Assembly: GCA_019638495.1 (NCBI GenBank)
Contig: JAHBTQ010000003.1
Coordinates: 414,967 to 478,966, forward strand
Direction: 5' to 3'
From: Taibaiella sp.
GTDB lineage: Bacteria; Bacteroidota; Bacteroidia; Chitinophagales; Chitinophagaceae
DNA length: 64,000 bases
Position 1 is the first letter of the stretch; the number at the start of each line of letters is the position of its first letter. The notes beneath the pieces were generated by a model. That model was given only the letters and a program-made list of their open reading frames with translations. It searched no databases and was not told the DNA's origin. The translations under genes and the position numbers were made by a program. Shown here piece by piece: positions 39,421 to 47,440 of the stretch.

Positions 39421-42066
39421 ATGAGGAAAATGCTCCTTGCTGTTATTGCGTTGTTCTTTTCGTTTTTGAATGGCTTTGCCCAGATTGTAGGCTCCGATGT
39501 GCTTTTGCAGGGCCGCTATATAGAGGCCGGCCTGAGTCAGCGTTTTGCATTTGGTGTTACGAGTACGCCTACAAGCTATCACCCTATAGCGTGCTGTTCT
39601 TCAATGGGGGTGACCAGTCCCGGGGCGGCCCTGGCAATGGTCTATGACCTGGGGCATGACGGCTGGGCGGTAGGCACCCCAAACGGAGTAGGGGATTTCG
39701 TACTTCCCGGATTCCCGGCTGAGGGATGGTCGTTGCAGGTTGGAGGTACAGAATACCGAAATGATTATTCCGGCTCCTTTGCTTTGCCTGGTTCCGTGAC
39801 CGGCTATTCCAGCATTGGTGGGGTCACTATCGCCACATGGTCAGGTTCTATCGCCTCTATAAATGTGCAAACTCAGGCGCGCCTTGATACGAATGCTACT
39901 AGTATTGTGATGACAGTGAAGCTGACTAACACATCTGCATCAACATCGCCTCCCCTCTACTACATGCGCAGCTGTGACCCGGACAATCTGTCTTATGAAA
40001 GTGGAGGTTCCAGCACGCAGAATACCATCGTCTACCAGGGTGATGCGCTGGGGCGGGCGTTTGTCAATGCGAGCACGGCGACTCCTTATGTGACAAATTT
40101 CGGTTTGGGCGCTGTGGATAGCCGGGCGCGTGTGGCGGTGCTGAGCGGATTAACACCCTCATCGATTCCGTCGGCAATTTATACAGCTATCTCTACGGGC
40201 CTGGGAGGCGCAGGCCTTTCGGCATATACGCTGGGGAGTACGTCCCTTTCAGATAGGGGCATTTACCTGGTTTTTAATCTGGGCACGCTGGCTGCCGGGG
40301 ACAGCACCGAGTTTACATACGCATACATTTTTGAAGGGGTACCCGGGTTTGACACTACCTTCTTCCCCTGCGGTGCAATGTCTGGCGCAACAGTTGTGCC
40401 GGACAATGATACGGTTTGTGGTGCAATGTCGCTGACGCTGAATGCAACGGGTTACGCTACCGGTTCGGGCATTAGCTATCAATGGCAGTCTTCTCCCGAC
40501 AGCGTAACCTGGACTGATATATCAGGGGCTACGAGCGTTCCTTATACAGTTTCGTCATCGTCGACTACGCTTTACTATAGACTTTCCACAACTTGTGCAG
40601 TAAGCTCCACCACAGTATACTCACCGGGTGTGCGCGTGGTTTACCTACCTACCTGCCCATGCACTACAGTAATAGCCGGCACTGCCTCCACATCGGTGTC
40701 TACTGCATGTGCCACCACGTCTATAATGCTCTCAGCGACGGGATATACAACTTTTGGCGTCACCTATCGTTGGCAGTCATCACCGGATAGCGCTACGTGG
40801 ACAGATATAGCTGGCGCTACAACCATTCCATATTCATTTACCGGTATCAGTTCGTCCACCTACTACCGCCTCGTAGTAACCTGCGCGTCTTCCACTGTAG
40901 AAGATTTTTCACCAGGTGTACTTGTCGGTTATGTTGCCTGCACATGCCCTGGTATGACAGCCGGATCAGATTCAGCCAGTGTTTCCACGGCCTGTGCTAC
41001 TACGCCTATTACATTGAGCGCTTTCGGATACACTCTTTCAGGCGTCACCTACAGGTGGCAGTCGTCTCCGGACAGTGCTACCTGGAGCGACATTCCGGGA
41101 GCTACCACCGTGCCTTATTCATTCACAGGAATCAGCTCTTCAACCTTCTATAGATTAGTAGTGCATTGTATCGCATCGGGAGCTGAAGAGAACACTCCCG
41201 GCGTACATATTGCTTTTGTTTCCTGCACCTGTCCCGGGCTTACTGCGGGTACTGCTTCCGCCAGTGTTGTTATGGCCTGCCCCACAACGCCGGTCACACT
41301 GAATGCAACTGGGTACACTGCCACCGGCACTACCTACCAGTGGCAATCCTCTCCTGACGGCACATCGTGGACGGACATTGCCGGTGCCACGACGATCCCG
41401 TATTCCTTTACAGGCATTACTGCAACTACGCACTACCGCCTGGTGGTGACCTGTACCGTTTCCGGCTCCAGCGTTATGACTTCCGGTATTGTTGTCAATT
41501 ATACCTCTGTGTGTGGTTGCGTGCCGCTGGCGGCGGGTGTGGTAAGTTCCAGTACCAGCGCTGCATGTTCCACAACTGTGGTAACGCTCAGCGCAAGCGG
41601 ATATACCACTACCGGTACTTCAATACGCTGGCAGGCATCCTACGACAGTGTTAGCTGGACTGACCTTCCTGTGACCACCGCTTCTTACATTTTCACTGGC
41701 TTGGGAGTTACTACTTACTATCGCCTGAAGGTGACTTGTCTTGTAAATGGCGATACTGTGGTGTCGGCCGGCAAGAAAATATCATGGTACCTATGCCCCC
41801 CTGTGTCTGTCGGATCAGCATCTTCCGACTCTGAGTGGAAAGTATATCCGAATCCGGTAGCGGACCAACTGACGATAGAATGCCCTAAGCAAGGCTTTGC
41901 CAGCATTGTGGTCATAAATGCTGTGGGGCAGGAAGTTGTAAAGAAGCAAATTGAAGGTGTGAAATCTATATTAGATATGTCTTCATTGCCTGCAGGTGTA
42001 TATCAAGTGTTGCTGAGGGGAAGTGCAGGTAGCGAGGCGCTCAAAATTCTGAAACTGAAAAACTGA
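39421..42066 (+). CDS. Secreted protein with five Ig-like repeats and T9SS sorting domain
   Basis: From ATG at 39421 (881 aa). A signal peptide and an adhesin-like domain (about 25-320) precede five tandem repeats of 95-96 residues, each with WQSSPDSATWTDI..ATT.PYSFTGI and the preceding GYT.TG. Each repeat also has 2-4 cysteines. The C-terminal T9SS domain starts at WKVYPNPVADQLTIE. The repeats begin at 40483, 40771, 41056, 41341 and 41629 (288, 285, 285 and 288 bp apart). A terminator follows at 42087. Confidence 0.88.
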   Translation: MRKMLLAVIALFFSFLNGFAQIVGSDVLLQGRYIEAGLSQRFAFGVTSTPTSYHPIACCSSMGVTSPGAALAMVYDLGHDGWAVGTPNGVGDFVLPGFPAEGWSLQVGGTEYRNDYSGSFALPGSVTGYSSIGGVTIATWSGSIASINVQTQARLDTNATSIVMTVKLTNTSASTSPPLYYMRSCDPDNLSYESGGSSTQNTIVYQGDALGRAFVNASTATPYVTNFGLGAVDSRARVAVLSGLTPSSIPSAIYTAISTGLGGAGLSAYTLGSTSLSDRGIYLVFNLGTLAAGDSTEFTYAYIFEGVPGFDTTFFPCGAMSGATVVPDNDTVCGAMSLTLNATGYATGSGISYQWQSSPDSVTWTDISGATSVPYTVSSSSTTLYYRLSTTCAVSSTTVYSPGVRVVYLPTCPCTTVIAGTASTSVSTACATTSIMLSATGYTTFGVTYRWQSSPDSATWTDIAGATTIPYSFTGISSSTYYRLVVTCASSTVEDFSPGVLVGYVACTCPGMTAGSDSASVSTACATTPITLSAFGYTLSGVTYRWQSSPDSATWSDIPGATTVPYSFTGISSSTFYRLVVHCIASGAEENTPGVHIAFVSCTCPGLTAGTASASVVMACPTTPVTLNATGYTATGTTYQWQSSPDGTSWTDIAGATTIPYSFTGITATTHYRLVVTCTVSGSSVMTSGIVVNYTSVCGCVPLAAGVVSSSTSAACSTTVVTLSASGYTTTGTSIRWQASYDSVSWTDLPVTTASYIFTGLGVTTYYRLKVTCLVNGDTVVSAGKKISWYLCPPVSVGSASSDSEWKVYPNPVADQLTIECPKQGFASIVVINAVGQEVVKKQIEGVKSILDMSSLPAGVYQVLLRGSAGSEALKILKLKN

Positions 42067-42086
42067 TTTTTGTAATTATAGCAATA

Positions 42087-42117
42087 AAAGCGCCGTGCCT
42101 GAAAACACGGCGCTTTT
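42087..42117. terminator. Bidirectional terminator between convergent genes
   Basis: A 12-bp perfect stem (aaaagcgccgtg/cacggcgctttt) lies between the T9SS gene stop and the M56 gene stop. Confidence 0.95.
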
Positions 42118-42122
42118 GTTGT

Positions 42123-43310
42123 TTATCCTTTCTGAGGTGCTGTTGCCGCATTGGGGGCCAACTGAAAGGAAATAGGTAATACAAAGTAAACGGGTACTGT
42201 TTTATTTCCGTTCATGGCTGGTTGCCATTTGGGCATTGTGCTCACCACGCGAATTGCTTCATCTGAAAGTGCCTGATCAGGAGATCGCAGCACTTCTGGC
42301 TTCGTTACTGAGCCATCCTTGTCTACTATAAACTTAACGATAACTCGTCCTTCAACATTTCTCTTTCGTGCATCTTCCGGGTATTTGATGTTGTTACCCA
42401 GGTAGGTGCCGAGGTCGTAATCGGTGTGCGGCATTTTCTCGGCTGTTGCATAGGCTGCCGGTTCGGGCATAGCCTTGCGGGTGCAGCTTTGTAACCATAT
42501 GATGCCGGCGGCAACAAGAAGTGTAGCAAAGCCCGAACGAATGGCGGCAGGGATAAGTGGCCTGCGGCTGTCTTTCTTTTTTTGTAGCATAACAATTCTA
42601 CGTTTTATTGGGTGATGAAAAAAAGTGTGTTCTAGTGTACCATGTTTTACTCCCATTGACTCTGCGAGTAATATCGCGGAATAGTGCTCAGCGTCGATTG
42701 CACCTTCTGCGTCTGCCTGAAACTCGTGTACCATGCGTAGTTCCCGGCCTATGAAATGCAAAACAATATTCGGCCAGAAGATCGCCTGCAGTAAATGCAG
42801 CAACGCCATGTCTGCTGTGTGGTGCAGCCGAACATGGGTCATCTCGTGTTCAAGGATTTCCGGGGCTACTTCAGTGCCGGGGAAGAATATATCGCGCCCA
42901 AGGCTACCCGGCCCGATTCCTGTTTCCGTGAATACACGAACTCCATCTTGTAATTGGTAGCTACTCCTTTTCTTTCGTTTTTCAATTGCGAAGTACTGTA
43001 TCGCTATGCGGCTAAGCAGAACTGCGGATATTGCGACGTATGCTGCCAAAACCAGCGACGGCAGAGAAAAGAATGATGAGTTGGAAACTTTGTTAAGTGG
43101 AGAAACTGCTATTTCCGGCAGGGTATATGCTAGCGCGGGAACCTGTGTCGCCAGTACCGGGAGTTTGATCAATGGCAACGCAAGTGACAGCGTGGGAATT
43201 GCGATAAGGAAAAAGCGATTCCAGGAATGTAGCTCGCGGTTGCGCAGGAAGAGGATGTATATGCCGAATAGCAGGGCAGAGTAGGCCGTATATTGAATAA
43301 GGAATAACAT
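42123..43310 (-). CDS. M56-family membrane peptidase with C-terminal TonB domain (BlaR1-like)
   Basis: The 395-residue protein opens with membrane helices (MLFLIQYTAYSALLFGIYI) and the zinc-metallopeptidase motif HEMTH in ILEHEMTHVRLHH (about residue 155). After about residue 295 comes a TonB C-terminal domain (EGRVIVKFIVDKDGSVTKPE). There is no penicillin-binding sensor domain, so this is not a beta-lactam sensor of the classic type. It lies four bp downstream of the BlaI-type repressor gene and probably cleaves or inactivates that repressor in response to an unknown envelope signal. Confidence 0.88.
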   Translation of the reverse strand: MLFLIQYTAYSALLFGIYILFLRNRELHSWNRFFLIAIPTLSLALPLIKLPVLATQVPALAYTLPEIAVSPLNKVSNSSFFSLPSLVLAAYVAISAVLLSRIAIQYFAIEKRKKRSSYQLQDGVRVFTETGIGPGSLGRDIFFPGTEVAPEILEHEMTHVRLHHTADMALLHLLQAIFWPNIVLHFIGRELRMVHEFQADAEGAIDAEHYSAILLAESMGVKHGTLEHTFFHHPIKRRIVMLQKKKDSRRPLIPAAIRSGFATLLVAAGIIWLQSCTRKAMPEPAAYATAEKMPHTDYDLGTYLGNNIKYPEDARKRNVEGRVIVKFIVDKDGSVTKPEVLRSPDQALSDEAIRVVSTMPKWQPAMNGNKTVPVYFVLPISFQLAPNAATAPQKG

Positions 43311-43314
43311 AGTA

Positions 43315-43692
43315 TTATTTTTTTCGGTTTTCGTTCTTGAGTTGTGTTAGTATGTTCTCGAGTTCAGAGATACTAATGTCTTTTTCCCTTGCAAAGAATG
43401 AGAGCATGCTGCCATAGGAGCCCTCGAAGTATTTTTTTACAAATTGCTTCATGGTCTTTTTGCTGTAGTCGTCCTTCTTTACCAGTGGGTGGTATCGGTT
43501 GGCTTTACCAAAGCTCTCATACCCGACGACCCCCTTATCGCAGAGGATTTTTACGATGGTACTGACCGTGTTGTAGTGTGGGCGTGGTTCCGGCATCTCA
43601 TCTACGATGTCTTTTATAAACGCTTTATCAAGTTTCCACAGTACTTGCATGATGTCTTCTTCTGCCTTGGTGAGTTGTTTGTATTGCTCCAT
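43315..43692 (-). CDS. BlaI/MecI/CopY-type transcriptional repressor
   Basis: The 125-residue protein has the family winged helix: MEQYKQLTKAEEDIMQVLW, RPHYNTVSTIVKILCDKGVV (recognition helix) and GYESFGKANRYHPLV. The C-terminal dimer part has KKTMKQFVKKYFEGS. It binds operators of the form TACTA/TAGTA-like palindromes and is released by proteolysis. Three such palindromes lie directly upstream (43704, 43724 and 43744), so it autoregulates the operon. Confidence 0.93.
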   Translation of the reverse strand: MEQYKQLTKAEEDIMQVLWKLDKAFIKDIVDEMPEPRPHYNTVSTIVKILCDKGVVGYESFGKANRYHPLVKKDDYSKKTMKQFVKKYFEGSYGSMLSFFAREKDISISELENILTQLKNENRKK

Positions 43693-43703
43693 GTGTTATA
43701 TCA

Positions 43704-43757
43704 ACTAAGTTTTTAGTAAAACTACTAACTATTTAGTTAATCAACTAATCTTTTAGT
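43704..43757 (-). promoter_or_regulatory. Three identical-geometry operators for the BlaI-type repressor
   Basis: ACTAA-N4-TTAGT occurs at 43704-43717, 43724-43737 and 43744-43757, exactly 20 bp apart, so all three face the same side of the helix within two turns. The first begins 12 bp upstream of the repressor ATG. The shared half-sites with different spacers (gttt, ctat, tctt) show selection on the arms only. Confidence 0.9.
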
Positions 43758-43880
43758 AGAAATATTGTGTGGAATTGAAAATATTTTCTTTCCGGCGACC
43801 TCCCTAAACATCTATAGTCGGAGAACTATATACCGGGGGAGCCCTGAAAATTGCTGTGGTGGCGGTTTTTCCATACCTTT

Positions 43881-44546
43881 ATGCGCTATATGTCTGGGAC
43901 CTTATTACGTGTTGCACTAGGCGCGGCACTTTTTGCCGGCCTTACCGGTTGTGGTGAAAAAGTACCCTTGAAGGCAACCAATTCTTCGTTTGAGATCACT
44001 TATTCCGGCGACCTTGTAGTAGGAAGCCCTATTCAGTTTCAGAGCAGCACGCCTGAGAAAAGAGATGTGTTGTGGATATTCAGTGATGGTACTACCTCTA
44101 CGGAGAAGTTGCCCCAGCATACATACTATAAAGTATCGCATATAGGAGCGCAGCAGGTGGAAGATACGGTAACACTGATAGTAGATAACGATATTTACCA
44201 CCCCAATCAAAAGACATTTATGTTGCAGCCTCCGGTGCGGCATGTTGTCAACAATTATCCGTGGAAGGGTGGTAAGTTCAAAATGTATGGAACGTGTTGC
44301 CCGGGGCTTACTGATCATGTGCTGAATGACACCACATTCGCCATTACCCGGGTGGATAGTAATACTATTAAGGTATGGGGCACAGAGCTTCCTTACCTTG
44401 CAGACAGCAACTATTTTAGCAACAATCGGGTAGCGGGCCGATACAATGCGGTCTGGGTGAGATATACCAGGGACACGCTCTACTTCAAGGAAACCAGTGG
44501 CGACAAAGACGGCTGGGCTGAGGTGACGTACTTCCACAAATTTTAG
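43881..44546 (+). CDS. Lipoprotein with PKD-like domain
   Basis: From ATG at 43881 (a TTG at 43851 would add ten residues) the protein has 221 residues: signal peptide with lipobox LTGCGEK, then a PKD-like beta domain (PIQFQSSTPEKRDVLWIFSD, HTYYKVS). A second part with TCCPGLTDHVLNDTTFAI and a beta-rich C-terminus follows. Divergent from the BlaI operon and within about 120 bp of its operators, so it might be under the same control. Function not known. Confidence 0.7.
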   Translation: MRYMSGTLLRVALGAALFAGLTGCGEKVPLKATNSSFEITYSGDLVVGSPIQFQSSTPEKRDVLWIFSDGTTSTEKLPQHTYYKVSHIGAQQVEDTVTLIVDNDIYHPNQKTFMLQPPVRHVVNNYPWKGGKFKMYGTCCPGLTDHVLNDTTFAITRVDSNTIKVWGTELPYLADSNYFSNNRVAGRYNAVWVRYTRDTLYFKETSGDKDGWAEVTYFHKF

Positions 44547-44548
44547 AC

Positions 44549-44653
44549 ATGCAGGAACACAGGGCGTATTGGACCAGGTGGTACGTGGGCGTAATAGCGG
44601 CGCTTGCCGCGCAGATATTGCTTTATTATTTGTTTGCTCAGTACTGGGCTTAG
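44549..44653 (+). CDS. 34-residue single-helix membrane protein
   Basis: ATG at 44549, two bp after the previous stop, gives MQEHRAYWTRWYVGVIAALA and a hydrophobic end with an aromatic cap, closing at TAG 44651-44653. The frame has typical codons (GCG, CTG-like) and no overlap with another gene. Short Arg/Trp-flanked helices like this occur in many Bacteroidota, often next to transporter genes. It is too short for automatic calling. Possibly co-translated with the lipoprotein. Confidence 0.6.
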   Translation: MQEHRAYWTRWYVGVIAALAAQILLYYLFAQYWA

Positions 44654-44655
44654 CT

Positions 44656-45090
44656 TTATTTTTCCAGTAGATCCTTTATTGCATTCAGCACACCTACCCA
44701 GCCGTTACCATGGCCGTATCGTTTCTCGCCTTCTGCAACTTTTGTATAGTCGCCCTGGGTCACCAGGACGTGCGTGGAATTGCCAAGCTGTTTCAGCGTG
44801 CAGTCTACAGTCAAATGATTCTCGGGCGTTAGTTCATACTTTGCCATAGGGTCAATGACTGTGTACACAAAACGCTCATACGGCTGAAAGGTCACGATCT
44901 TACCGGTAACATAAGTTACATCCTTGCCCTCATGAGTTCCTACCCAGTCCAGCCTGCTTCCGGGTTTCCAATCTGATACAGACCGGCAGCCGAACATGTA
45001 TTGCTGTGTAATGTCAGGGTTAGTGAGCGCATCCCAAACACGTTCGGGAGTTGCGTTTATAGTTATTTCAGCGGTATAGAATGGCTGCAT
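44656..45090 (-). CDS. SRPBCC (AHSA1-type) domain protein
   Basis: The 144-residue protein starts ITINATPERVWDALTNPDI and has the family elements YMFGCRSVSDWKPGSRLDW and PYERFVYTVIDPMAKYELTP. It ends in a long C-terminal helix (GWVGVLNAIKDLLE). This is the AHSA1/START-like hydrophobic-pocket fold, with unknown ligand. Single gene; the stop is three bp from the 34-aa gene on the other strand. Confidence 0.88.
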   Translation of the reverse strand: MQPFYTAEITINATPERVWDALTNPDITQQYMFGCRSVSDWKPGSRLDWVGTHEGKDVTYVTGKIVTFQPYERFVYTVIDPMAKYELTPENHLTVDCTLKQLGNSTHVLVTQGDYTKVAEGEKRYGHGNGWVGVLNAIKDLLEK

Positions 45091-45173
45091 AGCATTGTGT
45101 TTGTTCGGTGCAAGGTAAAGGTAGTGATGGCCGATCAGTGCCGCGCCACATGACCGGTTTTTGTGGATATCTT

Positions 45174-46037
45174 CTAGAATGGCTTTATCATCTCATATTG
45201 CGACACTATGTGCGGTATGCCACTAGCAGTAACAAATTCCCTGGCTGCCGTCTGTGTGGAATCGATGTTCACGACCTTCACTATGTCTGACATGTTGCGC
45301 TCTTGTAATTTCTTTAGTAACAGGCTCCCTATCCCTTTTCTTCGTTTGGTTGGGGCTACCGCAAGGAGTGGCACGTCGCCGGTGGTGGGTTCTACTATTC
45401 CATAGCCTACCAGGTCATTTTCGTAAAAAGCACCTACATATTGAAAGCTCTCAGGCATGTTACTTAAGGACTCAAAGCTATTTTGCCATGAAAGAGGGAA
45501 GTCATTCATTCCCTCCATTTGCGAGCGGTAGGAGAGGTCTATATCTTTTAGCACAATGCCGTTCGGAGCAATGCGTTGGGGGATCGTCCATTCGGGAGAA
45601 CTGCAACGGAAGCAGTCAAAAGTGCGGGATGAGGAAAAGCCCTGTTTGCTGTAAACTGAATACGCGGTCGTGTTGTCTTCAAGCACCTCAAGGAGGTATT
45701 GCTTTATTCCTGCCTCTTTCAAAAAAGGAACGGCGTACTGAAAGATCGCGGATGCAAGCCCCTTACCCCGGTGTTGCTCTATGGTGCCGGTTCCCGTGTC
45801 ATAGGCTGTATCAATCCCGTGGTAGTTGCCTATTCCATTCAACGTAAAGCTGACCAGCTTGTTGTCATAGAAGGCGCCAAATGAAAGCTCCTGTACGTAA
45901 GAGCGTCGCCTCAAGAGGTGACGAAAGGCATCGTATCCCCACTGGAACGGATAGTCTTTAAAAGCCTCAATATGGGTGGCAAAGAGCTCATCGAAGGAAA
46001 TTTTCTCGAGGGAGTGGATAAGGTATTGGTTTTTCAT
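45174..46037 (-). CDS. Protein with two GNAT acetyltransferase domains
   Basis: The 287-residue protein has two GNAT folds. The N-terminal one has AYDTGTGTIEQHRGKGLASA (the acetyl-CoA Q/RxxGxG/A motif as RGKGLA) and YSVYSKQGFS. The C-terminal one has LLAVAPTKRRKGIGSLLL (RRKGIG) followed by the family's short strands. It should acetylate an amine; substrate unknown. Both motifs look intact, unlike many two-domain GNATs where one is dead. Confidence 0.85.
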   Translation of the reverse strand: MKNQYLIHSLEKISFDELFATHIEAFKDYPFQWGYDAFRHLLRRRSYVQELSFGAFYDNKLVSFTLNGIGNYHGIDTAYDTGTGTIEQHRGKGLASAIFQYAVPFLKEAGIKQYLLEVLEDNTTAYSVYSKQGFSSSRTFDCFRCSSPEWTIPQRIAPNGIVLKDIDLSYRSQMEGMNDFPLSWQNSFESLSNMPESFQYVGAFYENDLVGYGIVEPTTGDVPLLAVAPTKRRKGIGSLLLKKLQERNMSDIVKVVNIDSTQTAAREFVTASGIPHIVSQYEMIKPF

Positions 46038-46095
46038 GGTTTCGAATTGAATGAAACAGTAAAGGTATTATGTTTCCATTTCTGCCATTTATACG

Positions 46096-46503
46096 TCACC
46101 TCCATGCCCCCAGTATAAATCCAATGAGCGTGAAGTAACCGGTAATATAGCCACCGTTAATGACGATATATTTCCAGGACCTTTGCTCGAATAGCGCCAC
46201 AATGGTAAAGATGAGTGCAGAAAAGCCGAACCCGGCGAGGAACCCCGCGGTAGCGCCCCAGGCGGCGTCAGTTTTTGCATCGCCAAGGAAGAATGCGAGG
46301 TTGTAGCTGATGATAAGGGAGATGAAAAGTGTGAGGCTAAATGTCTTTACAGGGTTGGTCTTTTTTAGGTCTTCTTCACTCAACTTGTTTTCGCGCGCCC
46401 ACGCTTTATAAAACAGAATGGGTGAGTACCAGATGCCTCCAACAAGGAGGTTTGCAAAAGCGCAGCAGATGACGGCCATGTGGTTGATGTGTAATTGTTC
46501 CAT
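46096..46503 (-). CDS. DUF1761-like membrane protein
   Basis: From ATG at 46503 (a frame from 46545 is longer) 135 residues, four helices, with the family landmarks NLLVGGIWYSPILFYKAWA near the start, TFSLTLFISLIISYNLAFFL and the closing GYFTLIGFILGAW. Small integral membrane protein of unknown function. Confidence 0.78.
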   Translation of the reverse strand: MEQLHINHMAVICCAFANLLVGGIWYSPILFYKAWARENKLSEEDLKKTNPVKTFSLTLFISLIISYNLAFFLGDAKTDAAWGATAGFLAGFGFSALIFTIVALFEQRSWKYIVINGGYITGYFTLIGFILGAWR

Positions 46504-46560
46504 ACTTCTCTTTTTTGTTGTAAAGAAATACAGGCGTTTCGTCAAAGTATTGGAAAAATG

Positions 46561-47379
46561 TTACCTGACGGCCACATAATTAGTAAAGTCTGAGTTCATG
46601 GCTATGTATTGCGTTGGTGTGAAGCCTGAGAATTTGCGAAAGTCGTTGATGAAGTGTGCCTGATCGTAATAACCACATTCGATGGCAACCGATGTCCACC
46701 GTACTTCCTTCCGTTTCTTCAGGCTGTTTATCACCTGCTGGAAACGCATAACCTGCATATAGTCCTTAGGGCTGACGCCAACATGCTCCCTGAACATGGT
46801 TGCTAGATGCTTACGCGAGTAGCCCACTTGTGATGCAATACGCTCAATAGAAGATGCACCCGGATCTCGGGCAATTGCGGATACAGCTTGGTCTACAAAG
46901 CGATTGACACAGAAACGCGACCTGAAGTGTCGTAGGAGGAATTGTTCCGCAAGGGCAAATTTCGCAGCTGTGTCATTTGTCTCCTGTAGTTGGCTGCGTA
47001 GTTCATAGATCATTTTGGGCAGCGCCTGCCCTGCATCTACTACATGGTCAGCGAAAGTGCTTAGCGGGCTGCCGGTGAAGGGGTAGGCGCGACCTTTGCG
47101 AAAGTAGACGATGAACATCTCGCTATCGCGACCTGATGGGATGGTGATGGGCTGGGTGCGAAATCCTGAAAACCATGCATCTCTACAGGCCTGCTTCTCC
47201 TTCAGTGTTTCATTGTCGTAGATGAATTTTGGATAGTCAAGCAGGTCTATTACCAGGTGGGTATCTCCGTCTGGCAGAAAACGGTCGATAGAATGCACTG
47301 GATTGTAGCCTTTGTAGTGCACAAAGCGCTCAACAAATTCGTTCAGCGGGAAAGTAGGTACACAAGTAGCGAAGACCAT
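46561..47379 (-). CDS. AraC-family transcriptional regulator
   Basis: The 272-residue protein has an N-terminal ligand-sensing domain (DUF6597-like; FLPDGDTHLVIDLLDYPKF) and two C-terminal helix-turn-helices: SSIERIASQVGYSRKHLATMF, then SVAIECGYYDQAHFINDFRK FSGFTPTQY-like ending. Activators of this type answer small molecules. It lies 57 bp upstream of the DUF1761-like gene, reading toward it, so it may control that gene. Confidence 0.88.
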   Translation of the reverse strand: MVFATCVPTFPLNEFVERFVHYKGYNPVHSIDRFLPDGDTHLVIDLLDYPKFIYDNETLKEKQACRDAWFSGFRTQPITIPSGRDSEMFIVYFRKGRAYPFTGSPLSTFADHVVDAGQALPKMIYELRSQLQETNDTAAKFALAEQFLLRHFRSRFCVNRFVDQAVSAIARDPGASSIERIASQVGYSRKHLATMFREHVGVSPKDYMQVMRFQQVINSLKKRKEVRWTSVAIECGYYDQAHFINDFRKFSGFTPTQYIAMNSDFTNYVAVR

Positions 47380-47440
47380 GCTCTAAAATAATCCTCAGAT
47401 TCTAATGCGACAAGGGTAGAGACAGGGGTATTTCAGTAAT

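Noticed and set aside
42123..43692. Beta-lactam resistance operon
   Set aside because: There is no beta-lactamase or PBP2a gene and no penicillin-binding sensor domain. The regulator type alone does not imply resistance.
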